A DNA stretch of 64,000 nucleotides from an uncultured Celeribacter sp. (lineage in GTDB: Bacteria; Pseudomonadota; Alphaproteobacteria; Rhodobacterales; Rhodobacteraceae): positions 751,307-815,306 of the forward strand of contig NZ_OY781107.1 in NCBI RefSeq assembly GCF_963676475.1, in the 5' to 3' direction. Position 1 is the first letter of the stretch, and each line of letters opens with the position of its first letter. Below the pieces are notes generated by a model, which was not told where the DNA came from, ran no database searches, and saw nothing but the letters and a program-made list of their open reading frames with translations. Shown here piece by piece: positions 41,553 through 49,420 of this stretch. A program made the translations under genes and the position numbers.

Positions 41553-42767
41553 ATGAAGTTACTCAAGCGACTCGTCGCGACCGTCGGCATGGGCATGGCG
41601 CTGACCACGACCATGACCACGGCGGTTCACGCGCAGGAGGCGATCAAGATCGCCCTCATCCACGGGCTCAGCGGGTCCAGTTTCGAAGCTTTTTCAAAAC
41701 AGGCACAGACCGGATTTGAGATGGGCCTCGAATATGGCACCGGCGGCACGAACGAGATCAACGGCCGGCCGATTGAGCTGATCGTCAAGGACACCCAGTT
41801 CAAGCCGGATATCGCGCGTGCAGTTCTGGCCGAAGCCTACGGCGATGACGAGGTGCTACTGGCCGTCGGCGCAACCTCTTCGGGCGTGACCGTCGGGATG
41901 CTTCCGATCGCCGAAGAATACGAAAAAATCCTGATCGTCGAACCCGCGGTGGCCGACAGCCTCACCGGCCCGGACAGCAACCGCTACGTGTTCAAGACCT
42001 CGCGCAATTCTTCGATGGACATGCAGGCACAGGCGCTGGCGCTCAACCCCGACGAAAACCTCTATGTCGCCACGCTGGCGGAAGATTACGCCTTTGGCCG
42101 TGACGGCATCACCGCCTTCAAATCCGCTCTGGACGGGTCCGGCGCCACGGTCGTGTCCGAAGAATACGCACCGCAGGGCACCACCGATTTCACCGCCTAT
42201 GCCGAGCGGTTGTTCAACGCGCTCAAGGACAAGGAAGGCCGCAAGGTCATCCTGATCTATTTCGCAGGGGGCGGTGACGCGCCCGGCAAGATTCAGGCGA
42301 TGGACCCCTCACGCTATGGCATCGAGATTTCCATGGGCGGCCATATTTTGCCGGTGCTGCCGACCTACAAACGTTTTCCGGGCATGGAAGGGGCTGTGTA
42401 TTACTATTACGAAGCCTTCGACAACGACATCAACGCGTGGCTGGTCGACGAACACATGAAGCGTTTCGGCAGCCCGCCGGACTTTTTCACCGCAGGCGGC
42501 ATGTCCGCAGCTCTCGCCGTGGTCAAGGCCCTCAAAGACGCCCCCGATTACGAGACCGACACGCTGATCGCGACCATGGAAGGCATGTCGTGGGACACGC
42601 CGAAAGGTGAGATGACCTTCCGCCCCGAGGACCATCAGGCGCTTCAGGACATGTTGCATTTCAAGATCAAGGTCGACGATGCGGTCGACTGGGCGATCCC
42701 CGAGAAAGTGCGGATCATTCCCGCCGATGAAATGGACATCCCCATCGGCCGCAACAATCAGGACTAA
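41553..42767 (+). CDS. Liv-type ABC transporter substrate-binding protein (second system)
   Basis: 404 residues with a signal peptide ending near TAVHAQ|EAIKIA. The peripla-BP_6 start is IALIHGLSGSSFEAFSKQ, with later YAFGRDGITAFKSAL. ATG 41553 follows GGGAGGAAA; a longer frame from 41526 does not. This is the receptor of the second importer, and its ligand is unknown; downstream FMO and butanediol-dehydrogenase-like genes suggest a small alcohol, ketone or acid. A strong hairpin follows at 42783. Confidence 0.9.
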   Translation: MKLLKRLVATVGMGMALTTTMTTAVHAQEAIKIALIHGLSGSSFEAFSKQAQTGFEMGLEYGTGGTNEINGRPIELIVKDTQFKPDIARAVLAEAYGDDEVLLAVGATSSGVTVGMLPIAEEYEKILIVEPAVADSLTGPDSNRYVFKTSRNSSMDMQAQALALNPDENLYVATLAEDYAFGRDGITAFKSALDGSGATVVSEEYAPQGTTDFTAYAERLFNALKDKEGRKVILIYFAGGGDAPGKIQAMDPSRYGIEISMGGHILPVLPTYKRFPGMEGAVYYYYEAFDNDINAWLVDEHMKRFGSPPDFFTAGGMSAALAVVKALKDAPDYETDTLIATMEGMSWDTPKGEMTFRPEDHQALQDMLHFKIKVDDAVDWAIPEKVRIIPADEMDIPIGRNNQD

Positions 42768-42782
42768 GCCCCGCCATGTCCC

Positions 42783-42809
42783 TGCCCTCTCCCGAACAGG
42801 GAGAGGGCA
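42783..42809 (+). other. Intercistronic hairpin after the second binding-protein gene
   Basis: TGCCCTCTCCC (42783-42793) pairs perfectly with GGGAGAGGGCA (42799-42809) around GAACA. There is no T-run. It sits in the same relative place as the hairpin at 5077. Confidence 0.6.
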
Positions 42810-42926
42810 CAGCGGGCGGTCGTGACACGCCTGGCCCCGCCTGACAGACCTCGTTTCGGCGGCCTGCCGTTCAGGCCTCTGCCTGGTCACGTGACCGCCC
42901 TTACCTTTCCTAATCACACCGGATAT

Positions 42927-43712
42927 ATGCCGATGACTTCCCCTTCCCTTGTGACCGAGGACCTGACAATCCGCTTTGGCGGCCATGTCGCGGTCAATAG
43001 CGTCTCCTGCGCCTTTCACCCCGGTGAGCTCACCGTGATCGTCGGGCCAAATGGCGCGGGCAAGACCACGTTTTTCAATCTGATTTCCGGCCAGCTCACC
43101 GCGACCTCAGGCCGCGTGCTCAAGGATGGCACGGAGATCACCAGGCTCTCGCCCTCGGCGCGCGCGCATCACGGCGTGGGACGCGCGTTTCAGCTCACCA
43201 ACCTGTTTCCACAGCTCACCGTGCTTGAAAACATCCGGCTCGCCGTTCAGGCGCGCTCCGGGCATGGCTGGCGCATGTTCCGCCCGGTGTCCGGGTTTCG
43301 CGAGTTGACGCGCAAGGCTGAACATTACCTTGAGGCAACCCGGCTCTCGCCCGTCGCCCATCAAGCTGCCGCCACCCTGCCGCATGGCGATCAGCGCAAA
43401 CTCGAAGTGGCGCTGCTGATGGCGATGGAACCCGATGTCTACATGTTCGACGAACCGACCGCTGGGATGAGCCTCGACCACGCGCCCGATGTTCTTGATC
43501 TGATCGCCCAGATCAAGGCCGACACATCCAAAACCGTGCTGCTCGTCGAACATAAGATGGAGGTTGTCCGCGCGCTGGCCGACCGGATCATCGTGCTGCA
43601 CAACGGCGAGCTTTTGGCCGATGGCGACCCGAACGAAATCATGTCCAGCCGCATCGTGCGCGACGTCTACCTCGGCACGGCCCAAGGGACGGACGGGGAG
43701 GACGCAGCATGA
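42927..43712 (+). CDS. Liv-type ABC transporter ATP-binding protein (LivG-like, second system)
   Basis: 261 residues. Walker A GPNGAGKTTFFN, signature-like LPHGDQRKLEVALLMA, Walker B DVYMFDEPTAGMS and the switch histidine VEHKMEVV are present. The start is ATG 42927 or 42933, with no strong ribosome site; the frame upstream to 42822 lies in the gap after the hairpin and is not needed for the fold. It overlaps the next ATPase by 4 bp. Confidence 0.9.
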   Translation: MPMTSPSLVTEDLTIRFGGHVAVNSVSCAFHPGELTVIVGPNGAGKTTFFNLISGQLTATSGRVLKDGTEITRLSPSARAHHGVGRAFQLTNLFPQLTVLENIRLAVQARSGHGWRMFRPVSGFRELTRKAEHYLEATRLSPVAHQAAATLPHGDQRKLEVALLMAMEPDVYMFDEPTAGMSLDHAPDVLDLIAQIKADTSKTVLLVEHKMEVVRALADRIIVLHNGELLADGDPNEIMSSRIVRDVYLGTAQGTDGEDAA

Positions 43713-44413
43713 GCCTTTTGTCGATCCGCAACATGAAAACCGACATCGGGCAATACGCCGTACTGCACGATATCAGCTTTGAGGTCCCCGAGGGCGGTGT
43801 CTTTGTCCTGCTGGGACGCAACGGCGCGGGCAAGACCACCACGCTGCGCTCGATCATGGGGCTTTGGACCCCCTCACCCGGTTCGGTGCAGTTTCGCGGC
43901 GAGGACATCTCGGCGCTGCACACGGCCGAGATCGCCCGCAAGGGCATCGCCTATGTCCCCGAGAACATGGGCATTTTCGGCACGCTGACCGTGGATGAAA
44001 ACCTGATCCTTGCGACCTCGAACGGCCGGTTCGATCCCGCACGGCTTGCACGCATCCACGCGCTTTTCCCCGCCCTCGAACGGTTCCGCGACAAACAGGC
44101 CTGGAGCCTGTCCGGCGGCCAAAAACAGATGCTCTCGGTCGCCCGCGCGATCATCGAACCGCGCGCGCTCATCCTGATTGATGAGCCGACCAAGGGGCTT
44201 GCCCCCGCCATCGTCGATGCCATGGCCGAAGCCTTCCGCGAGATCGCCCAGACCACCACCATCCTCTTGGTGGAACAGAATTTCGCCTTTGCCAAATCCC
44301 TGGGCCGCGACATGGCGGTGATCGACGACGGACGTGTCGCGCACACGGGGACCATGGCCGATTTCGTGGCCGATACCGCGCTTCAACACCGGCTCTTGAG
44401 CCTGTCGCTGTGA
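43709..44413 (+). CDS. Liv-type ABC transporter ATP-binding protein (LivF-like, second system)
   Basis: 234 residues, standard LivF length. Walker A is canonical (GRNGAGKTTTLRSIM), unlike the paralog at 3085. Signature LSGGQKQMLSVARAI, Walker B ALILIDEPTKGLAPAI and the EQNFAFA switch region are present. Confidence 0.93.
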   Translation: MSLLSIRNMKTDIGQYAVLHDISFEVPEGGVFVLLGRNGAGKTTTLRSIMGLWTPSPGSVQFRGEDISALHTAEIARKGIAYVPENMGIFGTLTVDENLILATSNGRFDPARLARIHALFPALERFRDKQAWSLSGGQKQMLSVARAIIEPRALILIDEPTKGLAPAIVDAMAEAFREIAQTTTILLVEQNFAFAKSLGRDMAVIDDGRVAHTGTMADFVADTALQHRLLSLSL

Positions 44414-44439
44414 AAAGAGAAAGATGTGAGGAGAGAAAG

Positions 44440-45444
44440 ATGACTGCACGCACTGCAACTCTGAGCACCTATTGGGACCGGGCTGGCGGGGTGAACCTGT
44501 TGCCGGTCGCCGTCGCCCTGATCGCCTTTCTCCTGATCGGCGCGCCGTCGTCCTGGATCACCCTGACCGTGGCCGGATTGGCCATGGGCATGATGCTGTT
44601 CCTCATGGCCTCCGGGCTCAGCCTCGTGTTCGGGCTGATGGATGTTCTGAACTTCGGCCATTCCGCCTTTGTCAGCTTCGGGGCCTTTATCTCCGCCGCC
44701 GTTCTGGCGGGATTGGGCGGCTGGCTGGCCGCCGACAGCTGGGTCCTGAACGCCTCTGCCCTGGCGGCGGCCTATCTCGCCGCGATCTGTTTCGGCCTGA
44801 TCGCAGGCTGGTTTTTCGAAACGGTGATCATCAAACCGGTCTACCGCGACCACCTGCGTCAGATCCTGATCACCATCGGAGCGATGATCGTCGCCGAACA
44901 GACCATTCTCGCCTTTTGGGGCGGCACACCCTTTTCCGTGGCGCGACCGCATTTTCTGGAAGGCTCCTGGATCATCGGCGATGTCTCGATCGAAATTTAC
45001 CGTGCCTTCGCCTTTGCTCTGGGTGCCGGGGTCTTCGTCCTGCTTTATGTCGGTCTCAACCGGACCCGTATCGGGTTGCTGATCCGCGCCGGGGTGGAAG
45101 ACCGCGAAATGGTCGAGGCCTTGGGCTTTCGCGTCGACCGGCTGTTCATCGGCGTCTTCATGCTGGGTTCTGCGCTGGCGGCACTCGGCGGTGCGATGTG
45201 GGCCGGGTATGAAACTCTGATCACCCCGCATATGGGGGCCGATCTGATGATCGTCGTGTTCATCGTGGTCATCATCGGCGGCCTCGGCTCAATCGAGGGC
45301 ACGCTTTTGGGCGCGCTCCTCGTCGGGTTGATGTCGAATTACGTTGGCTTTCTCGCGCCGAAACTGGCGCTGGCCTCGAACATGATCCTGATGGTGGCAA
45401 TTCTGTTGTGGCGCCCGAACGGATTGCGCCCGGCGGTCAAGTGA
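44440..45444 (+). CDS. Liv-type ABC transporter permease (LivH-like, second system)
   Basis: 334 residues, about eight hydrophobic segments. It has MGMMLFLMASGLSLVFGLMD and VLNFGHSAFVSFGAF near the N-terminus, the coupling loop RTRIGLLIRAGVEDREMVEA and VFIVVIIGGLGSIEGTLL. ATG 44440 with GAGGAGAG upstream is chosen over the GTG at 44410 that overlaps the ATPase stop. The membrane part starts late, after about 25 soluble residues. Confidence 0.92.
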   Translation: MTARTATLSTYWDRAGGVNLLPVAVALIAFLLIGAPSSWITLTVAGLAMGMMLFLMASGLSLVFGLMDVLNFGHSAFVSFGAFISAAVLAGLGGWLAADSWVLNASALAAAYLAAICFGLIAGWFFETVIIKPVYRDHLRQILITIGAMIVAEQTILAFWGGTPFSVARPHFLEGSWIIGDVSIEIYRAFAFALGAGVFVLLYVGLNRTRIGLLIRAGVEDREMVEALGFRVDRLFIGVFMLGSALAALGGAMWAGYETLITPHMGADLMIVVFIVVIIGGLGSIEGTLLGALLVGLMSNYVGFLAPKLALASNMILMVAILLWRPNGLRPAVK

Positions 45445-45454
45445 GGAGGATACG

Positions 45455-46537
45455 ATGATCACGTCAGACACCCGACACACCACCGGCACCCTCGTCATCA
45501 AGGGCGTGGTCGCCCTGATCGCGGCGCTGCTGCTTTTCGCGCCCTTCCTGTTTCAGGATGTCCGCTCGCTCGAAGTGGCCGCGCGGATCTGCATCTTTAT
45601 CGTCCTGGTGGCCAGTTTCGATTTGTTGATCGGCTATACGGGGATTGTCAGCTTTGCCCATACGATGTTCTTCGGCTTCGGCGCCTATGGCGCCGCGATC
45701 CTGCTCAAACAGATGGGACCGGGCTGGACCCCGGTGCTCCTCGGCGCGCTGGCCGGGGTTGCGGTCTCGCTGGTCTTTGCCGTGGCCATCGGATTGCTGT
45801 CGCTACGCGTCAAGGCGATCTTTTTCGCGATGATCACCTTGGCGGCGGCCTCCGTCGTTTTGGTGCTCGCCTCGCAATTGTCGCAGATCACCGGCGGCGA
45901 AGACGGGATCATCTACAAATCTCCCGATCTGTTCAAAACCGCGACCAAGCTTTTGACCGATGCCGACGGGAAGGTCGTCCGGCTCTGGGACGTCAAGCTG
46001 AACGGCAAGCTCGCGGCCTATTATTTCGTCTTCATCACCTCGCTGATCCTCTTCCTCGCCATGCTGCGCTTTGTCGGGTCGCCCTTTGGCACCGTGCTGA
46101 AAGCCATCCGAGAAAACGAGGCGCGCGCCGAGGCCATCGGGTATCGCGTCGTCGCCTATCGCACCGCCGTCTTTTGCCTTTCGGCCACCATCGCCTCGCT
46201 GGCGGGGACGGTCTATGCGGTCTGGCTCAAATACACCGGACCCGATACCGCACTTTCCTTTTCCATCATGATCGACATCCTGTTGATGGTGGTGATCGGC
46301 GGCATGGGCACGATGTGGGGGGCCGTGATCGGGGCGGTGCTTCTGATCCTCGCGCAATATTACCTGCGCGATCTCATGGGCGCGGCGTCCGAGGCGCTGG
46401 CGGGTGTGCCCCTCCTGCCGGAGCTTCTGGCCCCGGATCGTTGGCTGTTCTGGTTGGGGATCATCTTTATTCTGCTGGTCTATTTCTTTCCCAGAGGGAT
46501 CGCGGGCACGGTGATGACAGGGAGGAAAGGCGCATGA
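45455..46537 (+). CDS. Liv-type ABC transporter permease (LivM-like, second system)
   Basis: 360 residues. It has VASFDLLIGYTGIVSFAHTM, FFAMITLAAASVVLVLASQL and the coupling loop GTVLKAIRENEARAEAIGYR. It is longer than the first-system LivM by an insertion of about 35 residues (TKLLTDADGKVVRLWDVKLN) in a periplasmic loop. It overlaps the broken hydrolase gene by 4 bp (ATGA). Confidence 0.92.
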   Translation: MITSDTRHTTGTLVIKGVVALIAALLLFAPFLFQDVRSLEVAARICIFIVLVASFDLLIGYTGIVSFAHTMFFGFGAYGAAILLKQMGPGWTPVLLGALAGVAVSLVFAVAIGLLSLRVKAIFFAMITLAAASVVLVLASQLSQITGGEDGIIYKSPDLFKTATKLLTDADGKVVRLWDVKLNGKLAAYYFVFITSLILFLAMLRFVGSPFGTVLKAIRENEARAEAIGYRVVAYRTAVFCLSATIASLAGTVYAVWLKYTGPDTALSFSIMIDILLMVVIGGMGTMWGAVIGAVLLILAQYYLRDLMGAASEALAGVPLLPELLAPDRWLFWLGIIFILLVYFFPRGIAGTVMTGRKGA

Positions 46538-47378
46538 TCTCGCCACGTTTCTCTCTCGTCCCTGTCATGGATCACGAAATTCATGTGACCGAATGGGGCG
46601 ATCCCGCCGGGCGGCCGCTGGTGATGTGGCACGGATTGGCGCGCACGGGGCGGGATTTCGACGAGCTTGCCGCCGCGCTCTCGGACGACTATTTCGTGAT
46701 CTGCCCGACACCATCGGGCGCGGGCTGTCGAGCTGGTCCTCGAACCCCGAGGCCGAATATTCGGTCGAATATTATGCCGGCATCGCGATGGATCTGATGG
46801 ATCACTATGGCTTTGCCCAGGCGGATTGGTTCGGCACCTCGCTTGGCGGATTGATCGGGATGCGGCTGGCCTCCGGGCGTCAGGCCGACCGCCTAAGCGC
46901 GCTCGTCATCAACGACATCGGTCCGGAAATGCCCGATGTGGCCATCGACCGCATCACCACCTATGTCAGCGACCCGCCGGTCTTTGCCAAAGTGTCTGAG
47001 GCCGAGACCTGGCTGCGCGCGGTCTATCGTCCCTTTGGCCAGGCCCCCGACGCCTATTGGCGGCGTATGGCGCGAACTTCGCTCAGACGGCGCGATGACG
47101 GGACCCTGAGCCTGCATTACGACCCAAAGATCACCACCCAGTTCACCGCCTCGCGACAAGAGCTGACCTCATGGGACCGCTATATGCGCATCGAAACACC
47201 CTGCCATGTCATTCGGGGCAAAAGCTCGGATATCCTGCCGGTCGAAGTCTTTGAGCTGATGCGTCAACGTGGGCCACGGCCCGGTGTGACCGAATTTGAC
47301 TGCGGCCATGCGCCCTGCCTCGCCCGCCCCGAAGACGCAGAACGCGTGCGAGACATCCTGAGATCCCTGAGCGGGTGA
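46534..47378 (+). pseudogene. Alpha/beta hydrolase broken by a single-base frameshift
   Basis: The first frame (46534 onward) reads a normal start: MISPRFSLVPVMDHEIHVTE, then GRPLVMWHGLARTGRDFDE. The second frame continues with LSSWSSNPEAEYSVEYYAGI, the nucleophile-elbow GTSLGGLIGMRLAS and the histidine region EFDCGHAPCLARPED. The two join cleanly if one G is restored in TGCCCGACACC near 46707, giving CPDTIGRGLSSWS. Without it the first frame ends at about residue 87. The intact form would be about 281 residues with Ser-Asp-His triad elements present. It is either a recent pseudogene or a sequencing error. It closes the second transporter operon. Confidence 0.8.
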
Positions 47379-47519
47379 GCCGCAGCCCCGGAACCGGTTG
47401 GCCCCCTGAGAGCAAGCCCCCGATCTCTCGGCAATCGCCCGCCGCGGCGGTCTTCGACCTTTTTCCAATCTAGGCTTGTCCCAATCCTGTGCTACATTTC
47501 CACCGGGAGGCGACGCGCC

Positions 47520-47537
47520 ATGAAGCAAGTGCCATGA
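47520..47537 (+). other. Possible five-codon leader ORF before the regulator
   Basis: GGGAGG at 47505-47510 is well spaced for ATG 47520, which reads only M-K-Q-V-P then stops, with its TGA overlapping the regulator ATG at 47534 (ATGA). It could couple translation of the regulator, which has no ribosome site of its own. Very short, so uncertain. Confidence 0.25.
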
Positions 47538-49279
47538 AACACGCACGGCATGTCGAAGAGATCGGGCAGGTGCTCGACGGCGGCCAGACCGGGCGGGACA
47601 ATTTTGTCTCGGCCTCCTGGCGGCGTTGTGTTGAGCTTTACGGCATGGATCCGATGCGTTCGGATCCGGCCTATATCGTGACCGATGCGGAATTGCGCGA
47701 CCACCGCAAACAGGCCGAATGGCTGATCGCGACCGCGCGCACGGGACTGCAATCTCTGTTTCGGCAAGTGGCCGGGCAAAATTACGTTCTGTTGCTGACC
47801 GATGCCAAGGGCGTCTGCGTCGACTTTTTTGGCGACGATCTCTTTACCGAGGATCTGCGCAGTGCGGGCCTCTATCTCGGATCGAACTGGTCCGAGGATC
47901 TGGCCGGAACCTGCGGTGTCGGCGCCTGTATCGTCACGCAAGAGCCGGTGACCGTGCATCAGGACGATCATTTCGGCAATGCCCATGTGGCCCTGTCTTG
48001 TACCGCGGCGCCGATCTTCGACAGCCTCGGGCAATTGGCCGCCGTGCTCGATATTTCGCTTCTGCGCTCCCCCACCCCCAAAAGCAGCCAGAACTTGGCG
48101 ATGAGCCTCGTCACCTCCGCCGCGCGCCGCGTCGAGATGGCCAATCTGATGGCCGAAAGCCCGCGCGACTGGGTGCTGCGCCTGTCGTCCAGCCCGGAGT
48201 TCCTCGATGTGGACCCCGAAGCCGCCGTGCGGCTGGACGGCTCGGGTCGGGTGCTGGGCTATACCCGTGCGGCGCGACGGTTGTTCCCCGAAACGGGGCA
48301 AATTCTCGGGCGCCGGATCGACGAGGTCCTGAGTGTCAGCGTCGATGATCTGCCGGATCTGATGCGCGACCGTCCCACCGAAGAGCGGGTGATCGAGATG
48401 CGCGACGGTGGAGCCCTCTTTGGCCATGCCATTGCGCCGAAGGCCCCGCGACAAGCGCATCCGGGAATGCGGCGCGGCGGGGCTTTGGCCGGTCTGACCG
48501 GCGGCGACCCGGACATGGCCCGGCTTTTGGGTCAGGCGGAACGGTTGGCCCCGGGAAACGTCCCGCTATGGATCACCGGGGAAACCGGCACCGGCAAGAC
48601 CAAACTCGCCCGTGCGATCCACATGATGAGCAAGGCGCAGGGCTTCATCAGCCTCGAATGCGCCACACTGCGCCCGGAGGACATCGCCGATCTGTGCCTC
48701 GACACGGTGAGCCTGACGACGCTTCTTTTGCGCCGGGTCGAGGAGTTGAGCGACGAGACGGCCATCGCCCTGAGCGGTTTGCTCGACCGCCGCCCTGATC
48801 TTCGGACGCTTTCCACAAGCTGCCTCGACCCGGCCCGGATCCATTTGCCCCGCACACTGTTCCACCGGTTGGCGGGCTACGTTCTCAGCGTGCCGCCGCT
48901 CAGGATGCGGCGCGATCTCGACTGGCTGATGTCGCGCCATCTGCGGCGCCATACCGCCGACGCGGTGCGCCTGTCGCCGTCTGCACGCGCCGAATTGATG
49001 GGACGGACCTGGCCCGGCAACATCCGCGAGATGGAACAAGTGCTCGATACCGCCGCCGCGCTTTGCGTCGGCTCGGTGATCGACCTTCCCGATCTGCCCC
49101 ATCCGGTCGTGGCCGACCCTGCCGACGGGTCGCCCGCATCGACAAACCCATGGGACTCGCTGGAGCAGGTTTTGGTCGCCTGCGACTGGAACATGGCCCG
49201 CGCCGCGCGGCGGTTCGGGGTCAACCGCTCGACCATCCTGCGTCGGATGCGGGCCGCGGGGTTGCGCCCGCCCGAGTGA
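47534..49279 (+). CDS. AcoR-like regulator with degenerate AAA+ domain (no GAFTGA)
   Basis: 581 residues from ATG 47534 (a GTG at 47489 is an in-frame alternative). The N-terminal half matches AcoR-type activators (SWRRCVELYGMDP; LGSNWSEDLAGTCGVGACIV). The AAA+ domain keeps Walker A (GETGTGKTKLARAIH, about 349) and the WPGNIREMEQVLDTA region. The stretch between (SLECATLRPEDIADLCLDTV and on) is shortened and has neither the GAFTGA sigma-54 loop nor a Walker B DE box. The Fis-type HTH is normal (NMARAARRFGVNRSTILRRM). It therefore probably binds DNA and senses a ligand but does not drive sigma-54 transcription. It lies upstream of the FMO and butanediol-dehydrogenase-like genes. Confidence 0.9.
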   Translation: MKHARHVEEIGQVLDGGQTGRDNFVSASWRRCVELYGMDPMRSDPAYIVTDAELRDHRKQAEWLIATARTGLQSLFRQVAGQNYVLLLTDAKGVCVDFFGDDLFTEDLRSAGLYLGSNWSEDLAGTCGVGACIVTQEPVTVHQDDHFGNAHVALSCTAAPIFDSLGQLAAVLDISLLRSPTPKSSQNLAMSLVTSAARRVEMANLMAESPRDWVLRLSSSPEFLDVDPEAAVRLDGSGRVLGYTRAARRLFPETGQILGRRIDEVLSVSVDDLPDLMRDRPTEERVIEMRDGGALFGHAIAPKAPRQAHPGMRRGGALAGLTGGDPDMARLLGQAERLAPGNVPLWITGETGTGKTKLARAIHMMSKAQGFISLECATLRPEDIADLCLDTVSLTTLLLRRVEELSDETAIALSGLLDRRPDLRTLSTSCLDPARIHLPRTLFHRLAGYVLSVPPLRMRRDLDWLMSRHLRRHTADAVRLSPSARAELMGRTWPGNIREMEQVLDTAAALCVGSVIDLPDLPHPVVADPADGSPASTNPWDSLEQVLVACDWNMARAARRFGVNRSTILRRMRAAGLRPPE

Positions 49280-49280
49280 G

Positions 49281-49309
49281 ATGTTGCGCAGGCGTTGCGC
49301 GCGCAACAT
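49281..49309. promoter_or_regulatory. Complex inverted repeat upstream of the FMO gene
   Basis: ATGTTGCGC (49281-49289) and GCGCAACAT (49301-49309) are exact inverse copies, and a nested palindrome GTTGCGCGCGCAAC lies at 49294-49307. A further half-site TGCAACG follows at 49317. It begins right after the regulator stop and about 110 bp before the FMO start: a likely binding site for the AcoR-like protein. Confidence 0.5.
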
Positions 49310-49420
49310 GCTGCGCTGCAACGATTGTTTTTCTGTCACCCATGGCCATCGCGCACGTAGATCGCCGCAATTTTCGCACCCCATACTTCTTCTGAACACA
49401 CGCACAGAGGAGGAGTTGCG

